The notes: generated from the letters alone by a model not told the origin. Shown: positions 1-9,113, counted from the first letter of the stretch. The stretch is DNA of 64,000 bases from Deferrisoma camini S3R1 (GCF_000526155.1 NZ_JAFN01000001.1:1120501-1184500); one strand, 5' to 3'. Made by a program: numbers and translations.

Positions 1-599
1 GAGCCGAACACCAGCCGCTCGTCGTCCACCAAGTAATAGAGCGGCTTTTTGCCCACCCGGTCCCGGACGAGCCACAGCACCTGCTTTCGCTCGTCCCACA
101 GGGCGATCGCAAACATCCCCCGGAACCGCTGCACCGCGCCCTCGCCCCACTCCTCCCAGGCGTGCACGATGGTCTCGGTGTCGGAGTGGGTGCGGAACCG
201 GTGGCCCTTGGCCTCCAGCTCCTTCTTCAAGGACTGGAAGTTGTAGACCTCGCCGTTGAACGCCACCCAAACCGTGCCGTCCTCGTTGGCGAGGGGCTGC
301 TGGCCGGTGGAAAGGTCGATGATGGACAGCCGCCGGTGGCCGAGGCCCACGTGGCCCGGTCCGGCCGTTGATCGTAAATCGTGAATCGTGAATCGTGAAT
401 CGTTGGGACGTTGGTAGGACGCCGGGCTTCCCAGCTTCCCAGCCTCCCAGCCTCCCAGCGCGTCAACGGGCGGACGCCCGTTGACGAAGTACCCCTCCTC
501 GTCGGGCCCCCGGTGGGTCAGGGTCCGGGTCATCCGGACCAGCACCTCGGGGTCGACGGGCGAGCCGTTGCGATGGAACAGACCTGCAATGCCGCACAT
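1..599 (-). CDS. asnB: Asparagine synthetase (glutamine-hydrolysing), N-terminal part, runs off the window
   Basis: Class II glutamine amidotransferase domain of an AsnB-type enzyme, which transfers amide nitrogen from glutamine to aspartate (or to a sugar acid in polysaccharide-linked homologues). The start MCGIAGLFHR exposes the catalytic Cys2, followed by HRGPDEEGY, GLGHRRLSIIDLSTGQQPL, NGEVYNF, SDTE and DRVGKKPLYY, all in family order. The synthetase domain lies beyond position 1. The oddity is at residues about 42-83: between GYFVNG and HVGLGHRR, where family members have only a residue or two, the frame stays open through an intergenic-type repeat mosaic and adds about 40 residues, including D-S-R-F-T-I-H. 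The ATG at 597-599 is fixed by the need for Cys2. Family identity is secure; whether the enzyme works with the insert is unknown. Confidence 0.9.
   Translation of the reverse strand, partial: MCGIAGLFHRNGSPVDPEVLVRMTRTLTHRGPDEEGYFVNGRPPVDALGGWEAGKLGSPASYQRPNDSRFTIHDLRSTAGPGHVGLGHRRLSIIDLSTGQQPLANEDGTVWVAFNGEVYNFQSLKKELEAKGHRFRTHSDTETIVHAWEEWGEGAVQRFRGMFAIALWDERKQVLWLVRDRVGKKPLYYLVDDERLVFG
351..476 (-). repeat. In-frame repeat-mosaic insertion inside asnB
   Basis: Read on the plus strand this stretch holds four GT(A/G)AATC heptamers, then TTGGGACG-type octamers, then CTTCCCAGC/CTCCCAGC octamers. It has the composition and order of the mosaics in the intergenic gaps. It lies wholly inside the asnB frame, adds about 126 nt (a multiple of 3) and contains no stop in the coding orientation. 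Confidence 0.85.
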
Positions 600-603
600 G
601 GAA

Positions 604-700
604 ACTCCGCTTTTAGGCTGGGAAGCTAGAAAGCTAGAAGGCTGGGAGGCGGAACGGCTTTTGGCCTCCTCGCCTCCCAGCCTTCCAACGTCCTAGCCGA
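604..700. repeat. Repeat mosaic between asnB and relE-like gene
   Basis: GCTGGGAG/GCTAGAAG octamers are followed by CTCCCAGC octamers in the opposite orientation, so the two halves face each other and could pair as a long imperfect hairpin. The gap holds the asnB 5' leader and the 3' flank of the toxin gene; no gene is visible. Confidence 0.6.
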
Positions 701-701
701 C

Positions 702-971
702 TCACCCTCCGCGATACACCTCTCGGCGGGGACCGATACGGACCACCAGCACGACGAGCCTCTCGTCCTCGATCCTTGCGACGATCCGGTAGGGCCCCAC
801 ACGGTACCGCCACAGCTCGTGAAGCTTCCCCGTCAGCGGGGCACCCAACGAGCGGGGGTCGTCCAGGGTCGACAGGCGTTCGAGGTACTTCCGAATCCGG
901 TTCCGGGAGGGCGGATCCAGCCCCCTGACATCCTTCCGGGCGGACGCCAGGTACTCAATCGTCCAGCCCAT
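702..971 (-). CDS. RelE/ParE-family toxin
   Basis: 89-residue protein with the RelE-superfamily layout: N-terminal helices (KDVRGLDPPSRNRIRKYLERL), a middle PLTGKLHELWRYRVGPYRIVARI strand region and a short C-terminal strand ending REVYRGG. The G-LHELWRYRVG-YRI segment is the usual diagnostic for RelE toxins, which cut mRNA at the ribosome or, in ParE, inhibit gyrase; the sequence does not decide which. It follows and overlaps the antitoxin gene by 17 nt, the normal antitoxin-first order, so translation is probably coupled. Confidence 0.8.
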   Translation of the reverse strand: MGWTIEYLASARKDVRGLDPPSRNRIRKYLERLSTLDDPRSLGAPLTGKLHELWRYRVGPYRIVARIEDERLVVLVVRIGPRREVYRGG

Positions 972-1179
972 CCCAGAAGTCCTCGTGCGAGACGATCAAG
1001 TCCTTGCCCGCTCGGAGGTCCTCCAGGCGCTTCTCTGCAAGGTACACGTCTTCCAGATCGTCCAGATACCGCTTCAGGGCCTCGCGCACGTAATACCCCT
1101 TGGGACGGGCGGTCATCTCGGCCAGGCGGTTGAGGCGGGCCTGAAGATCCTCGGGCAGCCGGAGCGAGAGCATTCCCAT
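955..1179 (-). CDS. Ribbon-helix-helix antitoxin (RelB/DUF6290-like)
   Basis: 74 residues. The N-terminal MGMLSLRLPEDLQARLNRLA is a ribbon-helix-helix DNA-binding strand and first helix; the middle GYYVREALKRYLDDLED is typical of RelB-like antitoxins; the acidic C-terminal tail ending FWDGLDD would bind the toxin. The ATG at 1177-1179 has GGAGGAG about 6 nt upstream, so this start is preferred over an upstream ATG at 1245. Such antitoxins usually repress their own operon. Partner of the downstream RelE-like toxin. Confidence 0.75.
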   Translation of the reverse strand: MGMLSLRLPEDLQARLNRLAEMTARPKGYYVREALKRYLDDLEDVYLAEKRLEDLRAGKDLIVSHEDFWDGLDD

Positions 1180-1249
1180 GGTTCTCCTCCCAGTCGGTTT
1201 TCGGGGGTACCCAGGGAGAATACATGTATTACACCCGCTCGGCAATCAG

Positions 1250-1456
1250 CCGTCGAACGGAAGGCCGTGCGGACGCTGGGACGCTCGGACGGGGCAAAGG
1301 CCGTGAATCGTGAAGCCGGGAATGGGTCCAACTGCCGCCGGTCGTCGGTCGTCGATCGTGAGCGGCCGGAGCTCAACGACCAACGACCAACGGCCTTTGG
1401 CCTTCCAGCTTTTCAGCCACAGATATACACGGATCGGCACGGATGGACACCCAAGC
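1250..1456. repeat. Repeat mosaic
   Basis: Holds GTGAATCGTGAA, a run of GGTCGTC/GGTCGTC/GATCGTG heptamers, AACGACC heptamers of the opposite orientation, a CTTCCAGC element, and a CCACAGATATACACGGAT stretch of the CACAGAT-word family seen again near 27.0, 29.4, 34.0, 34.8 and 42.8 kb. No gene seen. Confidence 0.65.
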
Positions 1457-1921
1457 TCACCGCTCCAGCGCCACCAGCACCTCCGGGCTCAGGGCTTTTC
1501 GCCAGGCGAGGTCGTTCGACAAGAACAGCTCCGCCCCGGCCGCGAGTCCGGCGGCCACGATCAGCGCATCCGTCGCCCGCAGCCTTTCCCACCGGACCGA
1601 CGGGTCCTCCCCAAGGTGGGCGAGAACCCGCTCGTCCACTAGGCGGCACTCCAGGTTCGGGAAAGCGCCCAGCCAGTCGCGCAGGTTTCTTGCCGTATCC
1701 CTCCTACCGGCCCATAACGGGCCCATCATGAGCTCGCCCAGGGTGATCGCTGAGACGACCCCCTCGAATCCGCCGGCCTCCAGGCTACGGAACACGTGTT
1801 GCGCGAGGTTTCCGTACCCCGGAACGTCCTCCACGAGGTAGATGATCACGTTTGTGTCGATCAGTACCTTCCGCCCGTCCAGGCGCCGCAGCAGGGATCC
1901 GGCGGACGCAAGCCTCGTCAC
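1457..1921 (-). CDS. PIN-domain toxin (VapC-like ribonuclease)
   Basis: About 154 residues. VLIDTNVIIYLVED carries the first acidic residue of a PIN nuclease, AITLGELMMG the conserved Glu, and ATDALIVAAGLAAGAELFLSNDLAW the DA and ND signatures, so the Mg-binding acidic site appears complete. VapC toxins cut tRNA or rRNA. The GTG at 1919-1921 overlaps the TGA of the AbrB-like gene (GTGA), giving translational coupling. The same frame stays open farther upstream but there overlaps the antitoxin, so the GTG is the sensible start. Confidence 0.8.
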   Translation of the reverse strand: MTRLASAGSLLRRLDGRKVLIDTNVIIYLVEDVPGYGNLAQHVFRSLEAGGFEGVVSAITLGELMMGPLWAGRRDTARNLRDWLGAFPNLECRLVDERVLAHLGEDPSVRWERLRATDALIVAAGLAAGAELFLSNDLAWRKALSPEVLVALER

Positions 1922-2160
1922 GGGTCCTCGCGCTCCCGGTCCAGCCACTCCCGGACCTCTGCCGCAGTGCTTCCGAAGCATCCCTTTGCCGAACCCGCCA
2001 AGGCCTCGGTCAAAGACGGAACCGGCATGAGGACCAACCGGTCGCCCTCCTCCCGCAGGATCAGACGGGTGTCCTTCCGGATCCCCCACCGGCGCCGGAT
2101 CTCGGCCGGAACGACAATCGTCCCCCTCTGCCCAACCCGCACGATCGTTTCCGTAGCCAT
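1918..2160 (-). CDS. AbrB/MazE-type antitoxin
   Basis: 80 residues. IVRVGQRGTIVVPAEIRRRWGI is a textbook SpoVT/AbrB swapped-hairpin DNA-binding motif, followed by DTRLILREEGDRLVLMPV. The C-terminal helix (EVREWLDREREDP) probably binds the toxin. The ATG at 2158-2160 has GGAGAGGAG just upstream. It is the first gene of a two-gene operon with the PIN toxin and likely autoregulates it. Confidence 0.8.
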   Translation of the reverse strand: MATETIVRVGQRGTIVVPAEIRRRWGIRKDTRLILREEGDRLVLMPVPSLTEALAGSAKGCFGSTAAEVREWLDREREDP

Positions 2161-2235
2161 GCTCCTCTCCAAATCCCCCCACGGTCCCGCGTGACCATCA
2201 TCCGGCACCGCCCTCATCCGCCAATTCATTAGCAT

Positions 2236-2707
2236 CTGAGGCTGGGTGCACGTCTGACATTATCCCACAGATCAGACATGGCACAATCGTCTCACGCCAC
2301 GACGCAACGACGCCACGGGGGGGATTGAACCGGGGAACGGTGGGACGCCAGGACGTTGGGACGTTGGGACGCTAGGACGCCGGAATGCCTTCCAGCCTCC
2401 TAGCCTCCTAGCGTTCCAGCCTCCCAGCCGGCGCGAAGCGTCGACACTTGTCACCGATCACCCGTCACCGGTCACCGCCCTTGCCGGTTCTCCCCCGTTT
2501 CCCGTATCATTCCGCCTCCGTCGTTCCGGGACGACCGGCCCGGTGTCGTGCGACTCTTGCGATCCAGAAGGAGGGGGAGCTCCCTGATGACCGAGGCCGG
2601 AGACACCCTGCCGCTCGCCACGCGCTGCCGCCCCTGGGAACGGCCGCGCCCGGGCGCCGGCGCCTCCGTACCCGCCTCCCCCCTCCCCGCCGGCCCCGGG
2701 GACCGCC
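2236..2707. repeat. Repeat mosaic upstream of sulfate permease
   Basis: 2340-2435 is (GGGACG)-type octamers followed by (CTCCTAGC/CTTCCAGC)n; 2436-2480 has GGCGCGAAGCGTCGAC and CACCGATCACCCGTCAC words; 2487-2520 carries a CCGTATCATTCCGCC word that recurs inverted near 27.99 and 30.06 kb. 2521-2707 is GC-rich leader with no recognisable gene. Confidence 0.6.
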
Positions 2708-4483
2708 GTGTCGGCTGACGCCGTGCTCACCCTGGTGGTCGTGGCCGCCATGGTGGTGTGCCTGGCCCTCGACCTGCTTCCGCCCGACGTGGTCACGTTC
2801 TCGGCCCTGGGCACCCTGCTCCTGGCCGGGGTGCTCGACCCCTCCGAGGCCCTGTCCGGATTCTCCAACAGCGCCATGATCACCGTGGCGGTGCTGTTCA
2901 TCGTGGCCTATGCGGCCCAGTCGGCCGGCGTGCTGGAGTACGTGGCCGCCAAGGTCATGGGCGACGGCAGGGGCATGCGCCGCGCGCTGGCGCGCATGAT
3001 CCTGTCGGTCACCTCGTTCTCCGCCTTCCTGAACAACACCCCGATCGTGGCGATGTTCCTGCCGGCGGTGCGCGACTGGACCCACCGCAAGGGGTTTCCC
3101 CCATCGAAGTTCCTGATCCCCCTGTCCTACGCATCGATCCTCGGAGGCCTGTGCACCCTGATCGGCACCTCCACCAACCTCCTGATCAACGGCATGTACC
3201 AGGAGGCCGCGGGCCGTTCCCTCTCGATGTTCGAGCTGGCGTGGGTCGGGGTGCCCTGCGCCCTGCTCGCCATCGCGTATCTCCTGACCCTGGGGCCGCG
3301 GCTCCTGCCCGACCGCAGCGACCCGGAGGAGTCTCTGTTCGGGCCCGGCCGGGAGTACCTGTTCGAGATGCGGCTCACGCCGGGAAGCCCCCTGCGGGGA
3401 AAGACGGTCGAGGCCGCGGGCCTGCGGCGGCTGGGCAGCGTGTTCCTGGCCGAGATCCTGCGCGGCCCGGTCTCGATCGCGCCGGTCAAGCCCACCGACG
3501 TGCTGGAGGACGGGGACCGGCTGATCTTCGCCGGCGCGGCCGAGGGCGCCGTGATCCTCCACCGGATCCCCGGCCTCGTGCCGTCGGGGGGCCACGACCT
3601 CTACCACGAGATCCGCCGCCGCGGCGAGGGCAAGGTGCTCGAGGCGGTGGTGTCCCGGTCCTCGCCGCTGCTCGGAAAGACCATCAAACAGGGCAACTTC
3701 CGCGGCCGCTACGACGCCGTGGTGCTGGCCGTACACCGACACGGCGAGCGCGTACGCGGGAAGCTGGGCGCGCTCAAGCTCCGACCCGGCGACACCCTGC
3801 TCCTCCTGAGCGGTCCCGATTTCCTGAAGCGCTGGGGCCGGTCCCGCGAGTTCTACCTGGTCTCCACGGTCTCCGAGATGCCCCGCCTCGACCGCCGCAA
3901 GACCTGGCTCGCCGCGGTCGCCCTGGGCGGCATGGTGCTCCTGTCCGCGTCCGGGATCCTGAGCGTGCTCAAGGCCGCCGTGCTCGCGGCCGTATTTCTC
4001 ATCGTGACCCGCTGCGTCACCGCGGTGGAGGCCCGCCGCTCCCTCGAGATCAACGTGCTGGTCGTCATCGCCAGCTCCCTCGGCATCGGCTACGCCCTTG
4101 AGAAGACCGGCGCGGCCGCCTCCATCGCCTCGATCGTGCTGCAGGCGGTCCAGGGCCTGGGGCCCCGGGCCCTCCTGGCCGCCGTGTTCGTGTTCGCGTC
4201 GGGGCTCACGGGGTTCATCACGAACAACGCCGCCGCGGCCCTGGCGTTCCCGGTGGCCCTGTCGGCCGCGAAGGGCGCGGGGCTCGACCCCCACCCGTTC
4301 GTCATCGCCGTGGCCGTGGCGGCCTCGGCGAGCTTCGCGAGCCCGGTGGCGTACCAGACCAACATGATGGTGTACGGCCCGGGCGGGTACCGGTTCACCG
4401 ACTTCGTGCGGGTGGGGCTGCCCTTGCACCTGCTCTACCTGGTAGGATCCGTGCTCCTCATTCCCATGATCTGGAGTTTTTGA
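2708..4483 (+). CDS. SLC13-type anion permease with TrkA-C domains (putative sulfate transporter)
   Basis: 591 residues, inner-membrane permease of the divalent anion:Na+ symporter (DASS) type. N-terminal helices include [30 protein letters not shown] (the conserved Asn-Thr/Ser hairpin) and [10 protein letters not shown]; residues about 205-370 form two soluble RCK_C/TrkA-C domains; the C-terminal helices carry a second hairpin, [14 protein letters not shown], and [18 protein letters not shown]. This architecture is common in sulfate permeases placed with sulfate assimilation genes. The stop overlaps the cysC start, so it is co-transcribed with cysC-cysD. The start is a GTG at 2708 with a weak ribosome site. 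Sulfate as substrate is inferred from context. Confidence 0.85.
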   Translation: MSADAVLTLVVVAAMVVCLALDLLPPDVVTFSALGTLLLAGVLDPSEALSGFSNSAMITVAVLFIVAYAAQSAGVLEYVAAKVMGDGRGMRRALARMILSVTSFSAFLNNTPIVAMFLPAVRDWTHRKGFPPSKFLIPLSYASILGGLCTLIGTSTNLLINGMYQEAAGRSLSMFELAWVGVPCALLAIAYLLTLGPRLLPDRSDPEESLFGPGREYLFEMRLTPGSPLRGKTVEAAGLRRLGSVFLAEILRGPVSIAPVKPTDVLEDGDRLIFAGAAEGAVILHRIPGLVPSGGHDLYHEIRRRGEGKVLEAVVSRSSPLLGKTIKQGNFRGRYDAVVLAVHRHGERVRGKLGALKLRPGDTLLLLSGPDFLKRWGRSREFYLVSTVSEMPRLDRRKTWLAAVALGGMVLLSASGILSVLKAAVLAAVFLIVTRCVTAVEARRSLEINVLVVIASSLGIGYALEKTGAAASIASIVLQAVQGLGPRALLAAVFVFASGLTGFITNNAAAALAFPVALSAAKGAGLDPHPFVIAVAVAASASFASPVAYQTNMMVYGPGGYRFTDFVRVGLPLHLLYLVGSVLLIPMIWSF

Positions 4484-5121
4484 TGCCAGCGAAACCGACC
4501 CACATCCGGTGGCACGAGCGGCTCGTGTCGCGGCAGGACTACCAGCGGAGGAACCGGCACCCCTCCATGGTGCTCTGGTTCACCGGGCTGTCCGGCTCGG
4601 GCAAGTCCACCATCTCCCACGCCGTCGAGCGGCAGCTGTTCGACCGGGGGTGGTACACGTACCTGCTCGACGGGGACAACGTCCGCCACGGCCTGAACCG
4701 GGACCTGGGCTTCTCCGCCGAGGACCGCAAGGAGAACATCCGGCGGATCGGCGAGGTGGCCAAGCTGTTCGTGGACGCCGGGCTGCTGGTGCTCACCGCC
4801 TTCATCTCGCCGTTCCGGGACGATCGGGAGCGGGTGCGAGCCCTGTTCCAGCCGGGGGAGTTCGTCGAGATCCACGTGAAGTGCGACCTGGCCACGTGTG
4901 AGCGGCGCGACCCCAAGGGGCTGTACCGCAAGGCCCGGGCCGGAGAGATCCCCGACTTCACGGGCATCTCCAGCCCCTACGAGGAGCCCGACGACCCCGA
5001 GCTCGTCCTGGACACGGCCCGATGGAGCGTGGACGAGTGCGTCTCGCACGTGGTGCGGTACGTCGAGACTCGCAAAGAGGCCTGGTTTCAGCCCTTCACG
5101 GAGAAACGGGAGGCACGATGA
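4483..5121 (+). CDS. cysC: Adenylylsulfate kinase
   Basis: 212 residues. Phosphorylates APS to PAPS with ATP. The Walker A loop GLSGSGKST is at residues about 35-43, the APS-binding [15 protein letters not shown] at about 63-77, then [12 protein letters not shown] and the [13 protein letters not shown] segment. The [24 protein letters not shown] part is the usual C-terminal substrate lid. The ATG overlaps the permease stop (TGATG) and the end overlaps cysD (ATGA), so the three genes are coupled. A free-standing CysC matters because the CysC-like domain of the nearby CysN has lost its P-loop. PAPS could serve assimilation or the sulfotransferase at 22.6-23.5 kb. Confidence 0.95.
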   Translation: MPAKPTHIRWHERLVSRQDYQRRNRHPSMVLWFTGLSGSGKSTISHAVERQLFDRGWYTYLLDGDNVRHGLNRDLGFSAEDRKENIRRIGEVAKLFVDAGLLVLTAFISPFRDDRERVRALFQPGEFVEIHVKCDLATCERRDPKGLYRKARAGEIPDFTGISSPYEEPDDPELVLDTARWSVDECVSHVVRYVETRKEAWFQPFTEKREAR

Positions 5122-6023
5122 CGGAGATCCTGGTCAACCGATACGCCCACCTTCGCAAACTGGAGAACACCTCCGTGCACATCCTGCGGGAGGCGTACGC
5201 CAACTTCAAGAACCTGTGCATGCTGTGGTCCATCGGCAAGGACAGCACGGTGCTGCTGTGGCTGGCCCGCAAGGCGTTCTACGGCCACGTGCCGTTCCCG
5301 CTGGTGCACATCGACACCCACTACAAGATCCCCGAGATGATCGAGTACCGGGACCGGCTCACCCGGGAGTGGCACCTCACCATGATCTACGGGGAGAACC
5401 GGGAGGCCCTCGAGGCCAAGCAGACCTTCCCCGACGGCAACGTGGACCGGATCACCTGCTGCCGGAACCTCAAGACCCTGGCGCTCCGGAACACCCTGGC
5501 CGGCACCTGGCCCCGGTACCGGTTCAACCACGAGACCGGCCGGTACGAGAAGGACAGGAACACCGAGCCGTTCACCGGGGTGATCGTAGGGGTGCGTGCC
5601 GACGAGGAGGGCTCGCGGTCCAAGGAGCGGTACTTCTCCCCCCGCGACCGGGCCTCGAGCTGGGACATCGGCGACCAGCCCCCCGAGTTCTGGAACTACT
5701 ACAAGGTGGACTTCGCGCCGGGCACCCACGTGCGCATCCATCCGCTGCTCGACTGGACCGAGCTCAACATCTGGGAGTACATCAAGCTCGAGAACATCCC
5801 CACCGTGTCCCTCTACTACGACCAGGGCGAGGGGAAACGCTACCGCTCCCTGGGGTGCTGGCCGTGCACGTTCCCCATCGAGTCCGACGCCGGCACCGTG
5901 GACGAGATCATCGACGAGCTGCGCAGCGGCCGCCTCAAGAACGTGGCCGAGCGCGCCGGCCGGGCCCAGGACAAGGACGACGGCGGCGGCCTCGAGACCC
6001 TGCGGCGGGAAGGGTATATGTAG
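5118..6023 (+). CDS. cysD: Sulfate adenylyltransferase subunit 2
   Basis: 301 residues; ATP-pyrophosphatase-type subunit that, with the GTPase CysN, makes APS from sulfate and [22 protein letters not shown] is the PP-loop in its CysD form, [15 protein letters not shown] and [22 protein letters not shown] follow, and the C-terminus has the family [12 protein letters not shown] and a GRAQDKD segment. The ATG at 5118 overlaps the cysC stop. About 250 nt of repeat mosaic separates it from cysN, an unusual gap for an obligate complex partner; whether cysN has its own promoter is open. Confidence 0.95.
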   Translation: MTEILVNRYAHLRKLENTSVHILREAYANFKNLCMLWSIGKDSTVLLWLARKAFYGHVPFPLVHIDTHYKIPEMIEYRDRLTREWHLTMIYGENREALEAKQTFPDGNVDRITCCRNLKTLALRNTLAGTWPRYRFNHETGRYEKDRNTEPFTGVIVGVRADEEGSRSKERYFSPRDRASSWDIGDQPPEFWNYYKVDFAPGTHVRIHPLLDWTELNIWEYIKLENIPTVSLYYDQGEGKRYRSLGCWPCTFPIESDAGTVDEIIDELRSGRLKNVAERAGRAQDKDDGGGLETLRREGYM

Positions 6024-6265
6024 GAACTGCGGTGACGGGGGGAACTTCGGTGATGCGTGACGGGTGACGAGTGACGCGGTGAGGGCCCGGCGGCCCCTCG
6101 CCCCAACGTCCTGTCGTCCCAACGTTCCAACGGTCCTCGACCAACGATTCACGATTTACGGCAGTTCCTACGACCAACGACCCGCGGCCTTTCCCAACGA
6201 TTCACGATTCACGATTTACGATTCACGATTCACGGCCGTTTCCGATTCACGGCATTCCCGACGAC
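6024..6265. repeat. Repeat mosaic between cysD and cysN
   Basis: In order on the plus strand: GTGACGGG/GTGACGAG/GTGACGCG heptamers, CCCCAACGTCC octamers, CGACCAACGATTCACGATTTACGGCAG, a short spacer, then (GATTCAC)n running to within about 10 nt of the cysN start. Read on the minus strand this is the same block order as 8128-8305. Confidence 0.8.
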
Positions 6266-6272
6266 GAAACAG

Positions 6273-8108
6273 GTGACGAACAAGATGACCCAGACGGAGC
6301 AGATGAACATCGTGATCGTGGGCCACGTGGACCACGGCAAGTCCACCATCATCGGCCGGCTGCTGGCCGACACCGGCAGCCTGCCCGAGGGCAAGCTGGA
6401 GCAGATCCGCGACCTGTGCGAACGGACCTCCAGGCCGTTCGAGTACGCCTTCCTCCTCGACGCCCTCAAGGACGAGCAGTCCCAGGGCATCACCATCGAC
6501 GCGGCCCGGGTGTTCTTCAAGACGACCAAGCGCCACTACATCATCATCGACGCCCCGGGCCACATCGAGTTCCTGAAGAATATGATCACCGGCGCGTCCC
6601 GGGCCGAGGCCGCGCTCCTGGTGATCGACGCGAACGAGGGCGTGCAGGAGAACTCCCGGCGCCACGGCTACATGCTCTCGATGCTCGGCATCCAGCAGGT
6701 GGCCGTGTTGGTGAACAAGATGGACCTGGTCGAGTACAGCCAGGAGGCCTTCGAGCGGATCCGCGAGGAGTACCGGGCGTTCCTGGGGAGCATCGGCATG
6801 GAGGCCAGCGCCTACATCCCGGTCAGCGGGTTCGCTGGCGACAACGTGGCCGACCGGGGGCAGAGGATGGGCTGGTACCGGGGCCCCACCGTGCTCGACG
6901 CCCTCGACGCCTTCCAGGCCCGGGCCGACCACGACCACCTGCCCTTCCGGATGCCGGTGCAGGACGTGTACAAGTTCACCCGATTCGGCGACAACCGCCG
7001 GATCATCGCCGGCACGGTGGCCTCGGGAACCCTGCGGGTCGGCGACCGGGTGGTGTTCTACCCCTCGGGCAAGAGCACCGTGGTCAAGTCGTTCGAGCAG
7101 TTCCCCGCGCCCGAGTCCGCCGAAGGGGCACTGCGCAGCGCGGCCCAGGGGGAGCCGGCCGGGTTCACCATGACCGAGCAGATCTACGTGACCCGGGGCG
7201 ACCTGGCAGTCCGGGCCGACGAGCCGCCGCCCCACGTGTCCACCCGGTTCCGGGCGAGCCTGTTCTGGCTCGGCCGCCAGCCCATGGAGCCGGGCAGGGA
7301 CTACGTGCTGCGGCTCGGCACCGCAAAGGTGCCGGCCCGGCTCGAATCGGTCCACCGGCTGATCGACGCCTCCACCCTCGAGGCCACCGAGGACGCCAAG
7401 GCCGTGGGTCGCCACGACGTGGCCGAGTGCGTGATCGTCTGCGACCAGCCGCTGGCCTTCGACCTGAGCCGCGACCTGCCGGACACCGGCCGGTTCGTCA
7501 TCATCGACAACTACGAGATCAGCGGGGGCGGCATCATCCAGGAGGCCCTGCCGGACGACCAGTCCTGGGTCCGCGACAAAGTGGTGGTCCGCAACATCAA
7601 GTGGGCCCGCAGCGCCATCCCGAGGGAGGACCGGGCCGCCCGCTACAGCCAGGAGCCCGCCCTGGTTCTCGTGACCGGCGCCCGCGAGTCCCACAAGAAG
7701 GACCTCGCCAAGGCCCTGGAGGCCGAGCTGTTCGCCCGGGGCCGCTTCGTGTACTACCTGGGGCTCGGAAGCCTCGTCTACGGCCTGGACGCCGACATCA
7801 AGGCCCCCGGCATCAACAGCCTGGCCGACCACCGGGAGGAGCACCTCCGCCGGTTCGCCGAGGTGGCCCACCTGTTCCTCGACGCGGGCACCATCCTGGT
7901 GGCCAGCGCCATCGACCTGACCCACACCGATCTCGACCTGATCCAGACCGTGGTACAGCAGCACCGCACCCTCGTGGTGTGGGCCGGCGACGAGGTCCGC
8001 ACCGACATCCCGTTCGACATCAAGGCGGACCCTGCCGAGCCCCTGGACCACGCGGTACGCCGCATCACGGCGGCGCTCCAGGAGCGGGGGGTGATTTTCA
8101 GGGGGTGA
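6273..8108 (+). CDS. cysN: Sulfate adenylyltransferase GTPase subunit with degenerate CysC-like domain
   Basis: About 611 residues. GTPase that drives APS synthesis with CysD. G1 GHVDHGKST (residues 17-25), G3 DAPGHIEF, G4 NKMD; then beta-barrel domains to about residue 455. Residues about 462-611 resemble APS kinase (VLVTG...[20 protein letters not shown], later [21 protein letters not shown]), but the P-loop position reads GARESHKKD instead of GLSGSGKST, so kinase activity there is unlikely. The free-standing CysC two genes upstream would supply it. The start may be GTG 6273 or ATG 6285; neither has a clear ribosome site because repeat sequence runs almost to the codon. The EF-Tu-like GHVDHGKS loop differs from the GSVDDGKS of enterobacterial CysN. 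Confidence 0.9.
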   Translation: MTNKMTQTEQMNIVIVGHVDHGKSTIIGRLLADTGSLPEGKLEQIRDLCERTSRPFEYAFLLDALKDEQSQGITIDAARVFFKTTKRHYIIIDAPGHIEFLKNMITGASRAEAALLVIDANEGVQENSRRHGYMLSMLGIQQVAVLVNKMDLVEYSQEAFERIREEYRAFLGSIGMEASAYIPVSGFAGDNVADRGQRMGWYRGPTVLDALDAFQARADHDHLPFRMPVQDVYKFTRFGDNRRIIAGTVASGTLRVGDRVVFYPSGKSTVVKSFEQFPAPESAEGALRSAAQGEPAGFTMTEQIYVTRGDLAVRADEPPPHVSTRFRASLFWLGRQPMEPGRDYVLRLGTAKVPARLESVHRLIDASTLEATEDAKAVGRHDVAECVIVCDQPLAFDLSRDLPDTGRFVIIDNYEISGGGIIQEALPDDQSWVRDKVVVRNIKWARSAIPREDRAARYSQEPALVLVTGARESHKKDLAKALEAELFARGRFVYYLGLGSLVYGLDADIKAPGINSLADHREEHLRRFAEVAHLFLDAGTILVASAIDLTHTDLDLIQTVVQQHRTLVVWAGDEVRTDIPFDIKADPAEPLDHAVRRITAALQERGVIFRG

Positions 8109-8310
8109 GGATCGGGGCCAAACTGCCGTGAATCGTAAATCGTGAATCGTTGGTCGAGGATCGTTGGGACGGTGGGACGGTGGGACGGTAGGACGCCGAA
8201 ATGCCTCCTAGCCTCCCAACGTTCCAGCCTTCCAGCCGACGCGAAGCGTCGACACTTGTCACCGATCACCCGTCACGCGTCACCGCCTTTCCCACTCGTC
8301 ACGGCCTTTC
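8109..8310. repeat. Complete repeat mosaic between cysN and cysQ
   Basis: A full example of the composite: AAACTGCC, (GTGAATC/GTAAATC)n, TTGGTCGAGGATCG, (TTGGGACG/GTGGGACG)n, GGACGCCGAAATGCC, (CTCCTAGC/CTCCCAAC)n, a GACGCGAAGCGTCG palindrome, then (CACCGATCACCCGTCAC)-type words. Confidence 0.85.
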
Positions 8311-8321
8311 GGAGGCATTTC

Positions 8322-9113
8322 ATGGACAACCCGAACCCCACCATCCGACTCCTGCTCGAACTCGCCGAAGCCGCGGCCGCCGAGATCCTCCGGATCTACG
8401 AAGGCGACATCCAGGTGGAGGAGAAGGGCGACCGATCCCCCCTCACCGAGGCGGACCGGGCGGCCCACCGGGTGATCGCCGAGGGCCTCGCCCGCGCCTT
8501 CCCGGACGTGCCGGTGCTGTCCGAGGAGGGCCGGGAGATCCCCTACGCGACCCGCCGGGCCTGGTCCAGGTTCTGGCTCGTCGACCCCCTGGACGGCACC
8601 AAGGAGTTCATCAAGCGAAACGGCGAGTTCACCGTGAACATCGCCCTGGTGGAGGGGGGCCGGCCCGTGCTCGGCGTCATCCACGTGCCGGTGCAGGGGC
8701 GCGTGTACTGGGGCGACGTCGCAAGCGGCGCCTGGACCCGCCAGGCCGGCGGCGAACCCCGGCCCATCCGGGTGCGCCGACCCGACCCGGCCCGGGGGCT
8801 GGTGGTGGTCCAAAGCCGCTCCCACCCCTCCCCCGAGACCGAGGCGTACCTGAAGGGTCTGCCGGTGGCCGAGAGCATCGCGGCGGGCAGCTCGCTCAAG
8901 CTCTGCGCCGTGGCCGAGGGCCGGGCCGACCTCTACCCCCGGCTGGGCCCCACCATGGAGTGGGACACCGCGGCTGGCCAGGCCATCGTGGAGGCGGCCG
9001 GCGGCCGGGTCGAGACCCTGGACGGCGAGCCCCTGCGCTACAACAAGCCCGACCTGCGAAACCCCTACTTCGTGGCGAAGGGGGCCGGGGCCGTGAATGG
9101 GAAACTGCCGTGA
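8322..9113 (+). CDS. cysQ: 3'(2'),5'-bisphosphate nucleotidase (PAP phosphatase)
   Basis: About 263 residues, inositol-monophosphatase superfamily. Removes 3'-phosphate from PAP left after sulfotransfer or PAPS reduction. TEADRAAHRVI, the metal-binding DPLDGTKEF, a GSSLKLC segment and MEWDTAAGQAIVEAAGG are all present and in order. The ATG at 8322 has GGAGG nearby and starts right after a repeat block. The last residues, GAVNGKLP, and the TGA stop come from a repeat mosaic (GGAAACTGCCGTGAATCG), so the native C-terminus has been replaced or extended. Context with cysC/D/N and a distant sulfotransferase supports PAP turnover. Confidence 0.93.
   Translation: MDNPNPTIRLLLELAEAAAAEILRIYEGDIQVEEKGDRSPLTEADRAAHRVIAEGLARAFPDVPVLSEEGREIPYATRRAWSRFWLVDPLDGTKEFIKRNGEFTVNIALVEGGRPVLGVIHVPVQGRVYWGDVASGAWTRQAGGEPRPIRVRRPDPARGLVVVQSRSHPSPETEAYLKGLPVAESIAAGSSLKLCAVAEGRADLYPRLGPTMEWDTAAGQAIVEAAGGRVETLDGEPLRYNKPDLRNPYFVAKGAGAVNGKLP

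Noticed and set aside
2507-4429. Long minus-strand open frame of 640 codons opposite the permease
   Set aside because: It is the complement of a real GC-rich gene; the protein is His/Gln/Gly/Arg-rich with no family motif, while the plus frame is a clear SLC13 permease.
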